Assembly: GCA_023457135.1 (NCBI GenBank)
Contig: JAEWMO010000140.1
Coordinates: 1-39,036 of the forward strand
Length of the DNA: 39,036 nucleotides
Direction of reading: 5' to 3'
Source: Methanobacteriota archaeon
Lineage (GTDB): Archaea > Halobacteriota > Methanomicrobia > Methanomicrobiales > Methanoculleaceae
In this document: piece after piece, positions 1-7,541 of the stretch
Numbering within the stretch: the stretch's first letter is position 1
Layout: each line of letters begins with the position of its first letter
Program-made: the position numbers and the translations under genes
The notes under the pieces: generated by a model
Told to the model about the DNA's origin: nothing
The model's input: only the letters and a program-made list of their open reading frames with translations
The model's database searches: none

Positions 1-843
1 AGGGATGTAGTTGCCGAACGGCAGCGGGTATCCCGCGGGTTTCAGGTCTGCAAACGCCCCAAGACCGATTGCTTTCAGGAACTCCGCAAACCGGCCGGGG
101 AAGTCCTTCCTGTTCTTCCGGAGCAGACCGCCGATCCCCACGACGATCTCCTCACTGTTTGGAAAGACCCACCCGTAGCCCCACCGGCACGCCGTAAGGA
201 CAAGGTGCGGTGTCGCAAGGTCGTTGCAGAGGGGGATCGCCCCGTCGCCGGTCGCGAGTGCTTCCACCTCTCTTCGCGGGATCGTGAGTTCCATTGCCCA
301 TCCGAGGTTCCTCTTCCATTCTTCGGGGTCAACGGCAGCCACCGGAAACGAGCGCCGGACCCTGCTGTGGATCCCGTCGGCCCCGATGATGACCCGGGCG
401 GCGTACCGGTCCCCATCCGATGTCATGACGGTCCGGCGGGCGTGGTTGATCGCGGTGACCGCCACGCCTTCGTGGACCTCCGCTCCGGCCTCCGCCGCCT
501 TCCGTGCAAGGCAGGCATCGTACCGCTCCCGCCGGGTGAAGTAGAACGGTTCGGCCAGGTCCCCGGCGAGGACGCGGCGGCTCTCGATGTAGAGCGCGTA
601 TCCGTTCCCGATGGAGTCGAGGAGCCCTTCCTGCCTGAGGGCGGGGAGCGGCAGGTGAAAGACCCGGTCGAGGAACCGGACGGACTTCTGGCTGAGGCAT
701 CCCCCGCAGACCTTACCCCGGGGGTATCTCTGCCTCTCAAGGAGCGCCACCCGGTACCCGAACCCCGCGAGCAGGTAGGCGGCGGTGCTCCCGGCAGGTC
801 CGCCGCCAGCGATGACGACGTCGTAGTCAGGTGAATGTTCCAT
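1..843 (-). CDS. Geranylgeranyl reductase-family FAD-dependent oxidoreductase (3' end beyond the window)
   Basis: The frame is open from an ATG at 843 to the left edge, giving 281 codons without a stop, so the C-terminus is missing. Near the N-terminus is a dinucleotide-binding stretch IAGGGPAGST (about residues 11-20), followed by PRGKVCGG (about 41-48), the signature of the geranylgeranyl reductase family. A second FAD motif, GADGIHSRVR, lies further on. Family members reduce the isoprenoid chains of archaeal lipids with a reduced flavin at the membrane, but several paralogues of unknown substrate usually occur in one methanogen, so the substrate is not assigned. The ATG is preceded by purine-rich sequence containing GGAG about 8 bases upstream. 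The neighbour at 1101 is divergent, so the 257-base gap must carry both promoters. Usual family length is near 390-400 residues, so roughly two thirds are present. Confidence 0.85.
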   Translation of the reverse strand, partial: MEHSPDYDVVIAGGGPAGSTAAYLLAGFGYRVALLERQRYPRGKVCGGCLSQKSVRFLDRVFHLPLPALRQEGLLDSIGNGYALYIESRRVLAGDLAEPFYFTRRERYDACLARKAAEAGAEVHEGVAVTAINHARRTVMTSDGDRYAARVIIGADGIHSRVRRSFPVAAVDPEEWKRNLGWAMELTIPRREVEALATGDGAIPLCNDLATPHLVLTACRWGYGWVFPNSEEIVVGIGGLLRKNRKDFPGRFAEFLKAIGLGAFADLKPAGYPLPFGNYIP

Positions 844-1100
844 CTCCTTCTCTCCACTGGATGACAGGGCCCAATACAACCCCTGTCTCTTTCTGTGTGG
901 GCAGGGTGGGGCCTCACGCTCCATCCCGCTATGCGCGCAGAAATAGGAAATAGTTTTCTAGAAATGGTATTTATCGTCTCCGGCTCTCCCGGAAGGCACC
1001 CTGCGGCATGCGGTCTGTCCGCAGGCGGTCTCTCCTTCATCCGACACTTTCACCCCACGCGCGGCACAGGCTCTTCTTTTACCCGGCCCAATGCCAGGGT

Positions 1101-2183
1101 ATGTCTGTACTGGAGCAGAAGCTCGCCTCCCTCACCGCCGCCGGGCGGTTCGACATCTGCAGTCCCGGCGAGTGCATCAGGCTCCTCTCGGCCTCAACCC
1201 ATATCAACTACAGCCGCCGGGCGGGCGGGTGCGGGCGGATGCTCAAGGTGCTCCTTCACGGCACCTGCTCCTACGACTGCGCCTACTGCTCCGTCCGCCT
1301 CCAGAGGGAGCACCTCTCGTTCACCCCGGAGGAACTCGCCGGAACCTTTCTCGGCCTCTGGCAGGAAGGGCTCGTCGGCGGGCTCTTCCTGAGTTCGGGG
1401 ATCGCTCGCGACGTCGATATCGTGATGCACGATATCGTGGAGGCCGGGGAGATCCTCCGCCGGCGGGGGTACGACGGCTACCTCCACCTGAAAGTCCTCC
1501 CCGGTGCGACCCGGGCGGATATCCACGATGCCGCCCGCGTGGCGGATCGGATCAGCATCAACCTGGAGACAACGTCTCCCGACCGCCTCGGCTGCATCGC
1601 CGGGGTGAAAGACTACCGGCAGGACATCCTGAAACGCCAGGCCTGGGTTGCGGAGGAGAAGCCAGGGTATCACACCACCCAGGTCGTTGTCGGGGCGGCG
1701 GACGAGACCGATGCCGAGATCCTCTCCTGCCTCGCAGACCGCTACCGGCGCGTCCGCCCCTCCCGCGTCTACTTCTCTGCGTTTCGGGCCCTGCCGGGCA
1801 CGCCTCTCGCAACGCATCCCGATACCCCGGCGTGGCGGGCGCGGCGGTGGTACCAGGCCGACTACCTCCTCCGGGATTACGCCGTCACGCCCGACGAGCT
1901 CCGGGCAGCCCTCGGCGAAGAGGGGTTCTTCGCGAACCGGGACCCAAAAGAGATCCTCGCGGACGGGAGAATGCCCGTAAACGTCAACCTTGCCCCACGT
2001 CATGACCTCCTCAGGGTCCCCGGCATCGGGCCGAAAGGGGCCGACCGGATCATCGCCCTGAGGCGGGTCCGGCCTTTCACCGGCCCGGCCGATCTTGTGC
2101 GGGCCGGGATCCGGGGAAAAGCCGCCGGGCGCCGCCTCACGTTCGGGGGACGGGAGACCGTGCAGACCCGGCTCGCCCTCTAG
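1101..2183 (+). CDS. Radical SAM protein with C-terminal helix-hairpin-helix (putative DNA modification/repair family)
   Basis: The product has 360 residues from the ATG at 1101. An in-frame ATG at 1008 would add 31 residues of arginine-rich, non-conserved-looking sequence, so the internal start is preferred. The radical SAM cluster motif is C56-x3-C60-x2-C63. The C-terminus carries a helix-hairpin-helix, VPGIGPKGADRI, at roughly residues 307-325, a non-specific DNA-binding element. This order fits the family annotated as putative DNA modification/repair radical SAM protein, which in many bacteria sits beside a uracil-DNA-glycosylase-like gene. No such partner is visible here. The reaction is unknown. 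It is transcribed away from the reductase at 1-843 and converges on the PRC-barrel gene ending at 2219. Confidence 0.85.
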   Translation: MSVLEQKLASLTAAGRFDICSPGECIRLLSASTHINYSRRAGGCGRMLKVLLHGTCSYDCAYCSVRLQREHLSFTPEELAGTFLGLWQEGLVGGLFLSSGIARDVDIVMHDIVEAGEILRRRGYDGYLHLKVLPGATRADIHDAARVADRISINLETTSPDRLGCIAGVKDYRQDILKRQAWVAEEKPGYHTTQVVVGAADETDAEILSCLADRYRRVRPSRVYFSAFRALPGTPLATHPDTPAWRARRWYQADYLLRDYAVTPDELRAALGEEGFFANRDPKEILADGRMPVNVNLAPRHDLLRVPGIGPKGADRIIALRRVRPFTGPADLVRAGIRGKAAGRRLTFGGRETVQTRLAL

Positions 2184-2204
2184 TGTTGCGCGGGCACGGT
2201 TTAC

Positions 2205-2210
2205 AAAAAA
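2205..2210 (-). terminator. Oligo-T terminator of the downstream PRC-barrel gene
   Basis: On the minus strand a run of six T lies 9 to 14 bases beyond the stop codon of the gene at 2219-3487, in the short 35-base gap between two convergent genes. Archaeal transcription often ends at such T-tracts without a hairpin. No hairpin is evident. Inference from position and composition. Confidence 0.4.
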
Positions 2211-2218
2211 GGAGGTGG

Positions 2219-3487
2219 TTACTTGAGTTTTCCAAACTCCTCGCTCACCTCGGTGGTGGACCGGTAGGTCCGGTCGCTGAACAGTTCGAGCGCCGCGATC
2301 ACGTTCTCCGGGGCGTTGTTCTTCCGGGCGTGATCGATGAGATCCCGCCTCTCCACCGGGTAGTCCACGCCCTTGAGGTAACTCTGCAGGTCGATGGGGG
2401 AGAGATGGGCGAGCGACGGCCCCGTCCTCCGGGTCACGGAGGGCTCCTCGACGACGGTCCCCGTCCGGATGTGCTCCTCGCGGACCTCCGGGACCACGGT
2501 TCCGACACCGGTCGGCCGCCTGGTGCGGGCCTCGCTGCCGAACTCCTCGCTCACCTCTGCGGCGGACCGGAAGGTCCGGTCACCGAACCCCTCAAGGATC
2601 GTGATGACGCTATCGGGTGCGTCATTCTTCCGGGCCTGAGCGATCAGGTCCTGCCTCCCTGCCGGGTAGTCCATGCCCTTGAGGTAGGATTGCAGGTCGG
2701 CGGCGGAGACGTGTCCCCGGGCCGGCCCCGCTGTCGTAACCGGTATCTCCGTCTCGACCCCTTCCCGTCCTGCTCCCGTCACGGTTGCCTCCGTCACCGG
2801 CCGTTCCTCTCCGGCCACGGCCTCCCGGATCTCCGTCTGCTCGGTCGTGACGACCTCTTCGGGCCGCGTCTCCGTCACCGGACGGGTCTCCTCCGTCACC
2901 CGGTGGGTCTCTGTCAGAACCGGCTCCTCATGCCGAACTTCCCCGACGGGGGCCACGATGGGCTGTCTCACCGTCTCGGTCCTGCCCTCGACCTCCTCGG
3001 CCGTTATCGGTATCCCGGTACGACCGGCTGCTTCCCGGACCTCCACCCGCTCGGTCGTGACGACCTCGCGGGGCGGGGCCTCCATTCGTGTCACGGCCCG
3101 GGCTTCCTCCTGGCTCGGCGGACCCATGGGCCGGGCCGACTCGATCAGGCTCCAGTTCGCTTCCCTCGGCCACTCGCCCTCCTGGAATCCCGCATCGTTG
3201 TCGAGCCTGTACTTGCTGATGTTCGCCACGAAGACGTCGTCTCCCGGCCGGTAGACCATCGCTTCAATCGGGACTGCGAAATGCTTCGCACCGAGGCCGA
3301 ACATTCCGCCGTATCTGAGCACCGCGTATGTCACCCGTCCCGTGGGCAGGCCGACCCGGAGGCTTGAGATCTCACCGAGGTCGTACCCCTCCGGATTCTT
3401 CACCCGCTTCCCAACGATATCTTCGGACGAGAGGAACTCCTGCCCCTCTGTCCGCCGCACCTGCTGCTCAAGAATTGTCTCAGCCAT
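2219..3487 (-). CDS. PRC-barrel protein with two C-terminal DUF2795 repeats
   Basis: The product has 422 residues. Residues of about 15-110 form a PRC-barrel domain (VGKRVKNPEGYDLGEISSLR and a following Y-A-V-L-R-Y-G-G strand). A long charged, proline- and threonine-rich linker built on repeats such as VTEETRPVTETRPEEVVTTE follows and is probably disordered. Two DUF2795 units end the protein, each starting with a DLQ-SYLKG helix and ending in EVSEEFG. The start is set at 3487 (MAETILEQ) because it matches the MAE start of the paralogue at 3675-5219 and has GGTGA five bases upstream; an ATG four codons earlier is possible. It lies downstream of that paralogue on the same strand but has its own TATA box. 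Function is unknown; PRC-barrels elsewhere bind RNA or mediate assembly, and DUF2795 proteins are often stress-linked. No signal peptide or membrane segment is seen. Confidence 0.85.
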   Translation of the reverse strand: MAETILEQQVRRTEGQEFLSSEDIVGKRVKNPEGYDLGEISSLRVGLPTGRVTYAVLRYGGMFGLGAKHFAVPIEAMVYRPGDDVFVANISKYRLDNDAGFQEGEWPREANWSLIESARPMGPPSQEEARAVTRMEAPPREVVTTERVEVREAAGRTGIPITAEEVEGRTETVRQPIVAPVGEVRHEEPVLTETHRVTEETRPVTETRPEEVVTTEQTEIREAVAGEERPVTEATVTGAGREGVETEIPVTTAGPARGHVSAADLQSYLKGMDYPAGRQDLIAQARKNDAPDSVITILEGFGDRTFRSAAEVSEEFGSEARTRRPTGVGTVVPEVREEHIRTGTVVEEPSVTRRTGPSLAHLSPIDLQSYLKGVDYPVERRDLIDHARKNNAPENVIAALELFSDRTYRSTTEVSEEFGKLK

Positions 3488-3515
3488 TGCAATCACCATC
3501 TGCCTTCTCTGCTCC

Positions 3516-3536
3516 CGAAGGTGATCGCCACCTTCG
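3516..3536 (-). promoter_or_regulatory. Hairpin in the 5' leader of the PRC-barrel gene
   Basis: An 8-base-pair perfect stem, CGAAGGTG pairing with CACCTTCG around a five-base loop, lies between the predicted transcription start (about 3543) and the start codon at 3487. It sits about 30 bases upstream of the ribosome binding site, so it may affect translation or mRNA stability. Seen in sequence; the role is inference. Confidence 0.45.
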
Positions 3537-3562
3537 CGCAGAGCGGGCGATGCGTGCTGTGA

Positions 3563-3573
3563 CTATTTAAGAT
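3563..3573 (-). promoter_or_regulatory. TATA box of the PRC-barrel gene at 2219-3487
   Basis: The minus strand reads CTTAAATAGTC here, close to the archaeal TATA consensus, inside otherwise GC-rich DNA. Transcription should start about 25 bases downstream, near 3543, leaving a leader of about 55 bases that contains the hairpin at 3516-3536. Confidence 0.55.
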
Positions 3574-3674
3574 TTCCCCGGCTGCCATGAGGAGATTTTC
3601 CGCGGTCGAAAGAGTGGGCAGGGGGTGGCGGGAGGGCTGTTTCCCGCCAGCTCCCGGATGCCGCGATCTCTTCT

Positions 3675-5219
3675 TCACCTGAGTTTTCCAAACTCCGTGC
3701 TGACCTCGGTGGTGGACCGGTAGGTCCGGTCGCTGAACAGTTCGAGCGCCGCGATCACGTTCTCCGGGGCGTTGTTCTTCCGGGCATGGTCGATGAGATC
3801 CCGCTTCTCCGCCGGGTAGTCTATGCCCTTGAGGTAGGTCTGCAGGTCGATGGGGGAGAGGTGGGCGAGTGACGGCCCTGTCCTCCGGGTCACGGAGGGC
3901 TCCTCGACGACGGTCTCAGTTCGGGCCGGCTGCTCCCTGGTAACGGTTTCAGGCCGGGCCATCTCCTTCCTCCCTGCCATCTCTTCCCGTCGCACTTCTT
4001 CTGCCGCTGTTCGGGCCGGGCGCTCGCCGCGGGTCTCTCTCCCGAACTCCATGCTCACCTCTGCGGCGGACCGGAAGGTCTGGTCGCTGAACTGCTCGAT
4101 CGTCGTGATAACGTTCTCCGGGGCATTGTTCTTCCGGGCCTGAGCGATCAGCTCCTGCCTGCCCGCGGGGTAGTCCATGCCCTTGAGGTAGACCTGCAGG
4201 TCGGCGGCGGAGAGGTGGACCGGCGACGGTGCGACTCTCCGGGCCTCCGGCCGTTCTTCAACGATGGTCTCCGTCCGGACGCGTTCCTCACGGATCTCCG
4301 GAGCGGCGGTCTCGATGCCGGTCGGCTGCCGGGTGCGGGCGATGCTGCCGAACTCCTCGCTCACGTCGGTGGCGGACCGGTAGGTCCGGTCGTTGAACCC
4401 TTCGAGAACCGTGATGGCCTCCTCCGGGGCGTTGTTCTGGCGGGCGCGGTCGACCAGATCCTGCCTGCCTGCCGGGTAACTCATGCCGCCGAGATAGGCC
4501 ATCAGGCCGGAGGCCGTGAGACGCCCGGCGGACGGTTCCGTCTCCGTCACCGGCCGGATCTCCTCCGTCACCCGACGGGTCTCCGCTGGAACCGGCTCCT
4601 CGCGCCGGATCTCCTCGACAACAGCACCTCCGGGCCGGGCTTCCGCCCGCACCGGGGCCTCCTCAGCCCGCCTTCCCGTCGGCTGCCCTCCCCAGCCGCC
4701 TGCGACCGTCTGGACGGCCGGCTGCGGCGGGAGATCCCGCTCGCCGCCAGGTGCGGTGGACTCGACAGGCGGTGCCTCCCTCTCCATCCGTGACGGCGGG
4801 GTTACCACCTCTTCTGCACCGCGGCGGGAAGGCTCCATCACCCTCGCTGCCGTGGCAGCCCTGATGAGGCTCCAGTCCCCCTCGCCCGGCATCCTGTCCC
4901 GAGAGAAGCCTGACGACCTGTCGAGTGTCCGCCTGTCCGTGTCCACGACAGCCATCTTCTCCCTCGGGCGGACCTGGACCGCCTCCCAGGGTATGGCGAA
5001 GTGCTTCTCTCCGAAGCCCAGGATCCCGCCGTATGCAAGCACGGCGTAGGCGATGCAGCCGGTCCTGCGGTCGATCGCGACATCGGTGATATCCCCGAGC
5101 CCTTCCCCTTCCGGATTCCTGACCTTGATGTCCCTTATGTCGTGCGCACGCACCAGCTCCACAGTCTCTTCCATTCCCGGCCGGGTCTCCAGCACCGGCC
5201 CCATCTGTCTCTCAGCCAT
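3675..5219 (-). CDS. PRC-barrel protein with three DUF2795 repeats (paralogue of the gene at 2219)
   Basis: The product has 514 residues from an ATG at 5219 preceded by GGAGG. An N-terminal PRC-barrel (about residues 25-115, with VAIDRRTGCIAYAVLAYGG) is followed by a long low-complexity Glu/Thr/Val/Arg linker and then three DUF2795 units of about 62 residues separated by TRQPTG- or RPAR-type spacers. The last unit and its preceding linker are almost identical in DNA and protein to the last unit of the gene at 2219-3487. The first unit here is the most divergent (GLMAYLGGMSYP) and has no counterpart next door, so the two genes differ by one repeat. A TATA-like element lies upstream at 5291-5303. 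Function is unknown; tandem duplication suggests a dosage or assembly role. Confidence 0.85.
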   Translation of the reverse strand: MAERQMGPVLETRPGMEETVELVRAHDIRDIKVRNPEGEGLGDITDVAIDRRTGCIAYAVLAYGGILGFGEKHFAIPWEAVQVRPREKMAVVDTDRRTLDRSSGFSRDRMPGEGDWSLIRAATAARVMEPSRRGAEEVVTPPSRMEREAPPVESTAPGGERDLPPQPAVQTVAGGWGGQPTGRRAEEAPVRAEARPGGAVVEEIRREEPVPAETRRVTEEIRPVTETEPSAGRLTASGLMAYLGGMSYPAGRQDLVDRARQNNAPEEAITVLEGFNDRTYRSATDVSEEFGSIARTRQPTGIETAAPEIREERVRTETIVEERPEARRVAPSPVHLSAADLQVYLKGMDYPAGRQELIAQARKNNAPENVITTIEQFSDQTFRSAAEVSMEFGRETRGERPARTAAEEVRREEMAGRKEMARPETVTREQPARTETVVEEPSVTRRTGPSLAHLSPIDLQTYLKGIDYPAEKRDLIDHARKNNAPENVIAALELFSDRTYRSTTEVSTEFGKLR

Positions 5220-5290
5220 CGTATCTGCCTCCTGTATCTTCTGCCTGCGGAGGGGGATACCCTCCAGAGCAGGGGGGGATAGAGGATCAA

Positions 5291-5303
5291 GGATACTTAA
5301 GGG
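5291..5303 (-). promoter_or_regulatory. TATA-like element upstream of the three-repeat PRC-barrel gene
   Basis: The minus strand reads CCCTTAAGTATCC, resembling the element of the paralogous gene at 3563-3573. The predicted start near 5272 gives a leader of about 50 bases before the ATG at 5219. Confidence 0.45.
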
Positions 5304-5373
5304 TTTCCCGTTCCGGCGAACCCGGAGAGATCAGGGATCTGTGTGAAAAATCGGGTGGGGCAGGTGCCGGGTC

Positions 5374-6687
5374 TTATGCCTGAACCCCGGCATAACGGAG
5401 GATAAGTTCGGTCGCCGCCCGGATGTCCCGCCCCTGCTTCTTTGCCTCGGTGAGGTAGGTGGCATAGACCTCGTCGGTCACGAGCCGTATCTGCGGGCGG
5501 AAGAGGTCGGCATGCATCATCAGGTCAAAACACCTGGCCTCGCTCTCGGTGAGACAGAGTGTGCGGTATTCCCCCGTATGGGGCACGAATGTCGGGTTTT
5601 TATCGCGGGGAGTCTTCACGGCGAGGTCGGCGAGCGGCGTTCCGGGGATGGGTTCGGCGCTGCTCACGAAGACGTCGTCAAGAGAGAGTGCGGCGATCAG
5701 GTCCTTCGTCGCCTCGTAGTCCCGGTCCGTCTCGCCCGGGTAGCCGACGATGAAACTGCCTGCAACCCGGAGACCGTGCTCCCGGCACCGCTCCACCGCC
5801 TCCTCGACCTGCCGGACCTTCGCTCCCTTGCCCATCAGCCGGAGCACCCGGTCACTCCCCGACTCGATCCCGAAGAAGACCCACCCGATGGTGTACTGCC
5901 GGATGGCGTCCAGGACCTCGTCGGTGATGCAGTCCACCCGGATGTCGGGGGAGGAGACGTTCCGCGGCCCCATCACCTCCGCCATCCCGCGGAGAAGGGC
6001 GATGAAGGCATCAGGGTCCATCTCACCGTTGCGGGAGCCGTAGAGCGACCCGGTCCCCCCGGAGACCGAGAGGCGTGTGGCCCCGGCTGCCCGGAACGCC
6101 TTCACCTCCTCGATGATGCTCGCAAGTTCCCTGCTCCGCACCGTCCTCCCGAAGAACCGGGGCACCTGGCAGAACGTGCATCCCCCGATGCACCCCCGGT
6201 GGGTCTCGATATAGGCGCTCGCGCCCCGTACGCTCTGGCTCCCGATATCCCCCGGGATCAGGGGGAGCGGCCGGTCGATCGGTGCCGGTGGTGCGGGCGG
6301 CGTCACGACCGGTCGGGCGCCGTCGAGGTAGGCGATCCCGGGAAGGGTCTCCGAGACCCCCTCCTCGACGAGGCGGACGATCGTCTCCTCGCCCTCCCCG
6401 ACGACCACGGCATCGGGAGCAAGCTCACCGAGCACGATCTCCGGCGCCGCCGAGACCGGCCCGCCGGCATAGACCTTCCCGCCCTGTTCGCGGTGGGTTC
6501 GGACCAGGTCCCGGATAGCGGGGTCCAGGAGATGCTGGGTCGAGAAGAGGCTCGCGACCAGGAGCGAACCCGGGGGAGCTGCGGGCGTCCGGGTGAGGGT
6601 GACCGTATGGCCCGCATCGCGGAGAACACCGCCGATCAGCATGGCACCGTAGGTGTAGATGCCGGGGGAGAAGACCGTGATATCCAT
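5374..6687 (-). CDS. B12-binding/radical SAM protein (MJ_0865-like); candidate MCR glutamine C-methyltransferase
   Basis: The product has 437 residues. Residues 1-110 resemble a cobalamin-binding Rossmann domain of the B12-radical SAM class (MDITVFSPGIYTYGAMLIGG and a later VYAGGPVSAAP segment). The radical SAM motif is C166-x3-C170-x2-C173 (HRGCIGGCTFCQVP), followed by a TIM-barrel region including SVSGGTGSLYG and FFGIESGSDR. The architecture fits the archaeal MJ_0865 family. From memory, the enzyme that methylates a glutamine in the alpha subunit of methyl-coenzyme M reductase is a B12-dependent radical SAM protein described from a Methanoculleus species, and this gene is a plausible candidate, but the sequence alone does not prove it and no mcr gene is in the window. 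The start at 6687 lies about 25 bases from a TATA box, so the mRNA is probably leaderless. Confidence 0.75.
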   Translation of the reverse strand: MDITVFSPGIYTYGAMLIGGVLRDAGHTVTLTRTPAAPPGSLLVASLFSTQHLLDPAIRDLVRTHREQGGKVYAGGPVSAAPEIVLGELAPDAVVVGEGEETIVRLVEEGVSETLPGIAYLDGARPVVTPPAPPAPIDRPLPLIPGDIGSQSVRGASAYIETHRGCIGGCTFCQVPRFFGRTVRSRELASIIEEVKAFRAAGATRLSVSGGTGSLYGSRNGEMDPDAFIALLRGMAEVMGPRNVSSPDIRVDCITDEVLDAIRQYTIGWVFFGIESGSDRVLRLMGKGAKVRQVEEAVERCREHGLRVAGSFIVGYPGETDRDYEATKDLIAALSLDDVFVSSAEPIPGTPLADLAVKTPRDKNPTFVPHTGEYRTLCLTESEARCFDLMMHADLFRPQIRLVTDEVYATYLTEAKKQGRDIRAATELILRYAGVQA

Positions 6688-6707
6688 GATACAGTATCGG
6701 CACGACA

Positions 6708-6717
6708 GTATACAAAG
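6708..6717 (-). promoter_or_regulatory. TATA box of the B12-radical SAM gene
   Basis: The minus strand reads CTTTGTATAC. Its centre is about 25 bases from the A of the ATG at 6687, the usual archaeal TATA-to-start distance, and no Shine-Dalgarno sequence is visible. This supports a leaderless transcript. Confidence 0.5.
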
Positions 6718-6744
6718 AGTGGGGCTCCGCCGTCCCCACCCCGG

Positions 6745-7422
6745 TCAGGGCGGCACCGGCCGCCTGAACCGCCGTGCCTCGGCGACGGTGTGGGCGCCCC
6801 GGTCCGATGCTGCGATCAGCCTGTTCTGGAGCCGCATGATGTCGGCGATGAGGGGCTCCGGGTTCCGCTCCAGTGTCTCCTTCACGATAGTCCGGGCTTC
6901 CCGGAACCTTCCTGCCCTCCGGAGCAGGTCGACAAGGAGCGCCTCGTCCGCTCCCTCCTGGGAGACCAGCCGCTCGCCCCGGCTCCACGCCCGTAAGAGG
7001 AGATCGGCGGCGCGTTTCCGGCAGACCCGCGCAGGAACGTCCTGCCCCTCGTCGTCGCAGATCCACGCGGCATGGAGGGACGCCCACGCCGCCTGGGCCG
7101 GGGCGCCGAGATCCTCCTGAATGATCGACCAGCAGAGGAATACGTTCGCAATCTTCGGGAACTTCCGGTTGTCGAGCTGCCAGCGGTAGAGCGGGAGTTT
7201 CACCACGTCGGCCGTCCTCTCGATAGGACGGCTCAGGTCCGGGGCGCAGTAGCCGCAGGAAGGGCACCGTTTCACCCATGCATAGATGGTTGAGCGCAGG
7301 GGTTCGGCGGGGCGGGTGTCGAGGTCGCGTGACCCCACGCTCACGGCGCCCTCGGGAATGGTGAACCGGCAGGACTCACCGCAGACAGAGCAGGTCGTGT
7401 TGAGGTAGTGAAGCTGGGTCAT
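6745..7422 (-). CDS. DUF2225 zinc-ribbon protein
   Basis: The product has 225 residues from the ATG at 7422 (MTQLHYLNTT). The frame stays open upstream to about 7899 but that part covers the promoter and another gene, so it is excluded. Two cysteine clusters, C11-x2-C14-x3-C18 and C53-x2-C56-x2-C59, flank a short beta-rich stretch (VSVGSRDLDTRPAEPLRS) and probably bind zinc, as in DUF2225 proteins. The C-terminal half is helical and TPR-like, with leucine/arginine-rich repeats (LLVDLLRRAGRFREARTIV). The biochemical role is unknown. It lies on the same strand as the ABC permeases but has its own TATA box at 7451-7460, and it precedes the B12-radical SAM gene by 57 bases. Confidence 0.75.
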   Translation of the reverse strand: MTQLHYLNTTCSVCGESCRFTIPEGAVSVGSRDLDTRPAEPLRSTIYAWVKRCPSCGYCAPDLSRPIERTADVVKLPLYRWQLDNRKFPKIANVFLCWSIIQEDLGAPAQAAWASLHAAWICDDEGQDVPARVCRKRAADLLLRAWSRGERLVSQEGADEALLVDLLRRAGRFREARTIVKETLERNPEPLIADIMRLQNRLIAASDRGAHTVAEARRFRRPVPP

Positions 7423-7450
7423 CGATGGGGCTGAATTGCATAACCCTGAA

Positions 7451-7460
7451 TATATAATTT
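7451..7460 (-). promoter_or_regulatory. TATA box of the DUF2225 gene
   Basis: The minus strand reads AAATTATATA in the 119-base gap after the ABC permease stop. The start codon at 7422 is about 33 bases from the box centre, so the leader is only a few bases long. Confidence 0.6.
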
Positions 7461-7541
7461 GCCTCCGATGGAAATCGGCGAGAGGATGGACCTGCCAGAA
7501 CCCCTCCCGTCGACCGGTCCTGGACAGTCCGGCCTCTTTCT

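Noticed and set aside
205..834. A plus-strand frame of 209 codons
   Set aside because: It is antisense to the FAD-dependent reductase, whose motifs are clear.
5512..6996. A 494-codon open frame opposite the B12-radical SAM gene
   Set aside because: It runs across the real gene and its promoter in antisense, with no domain signals.
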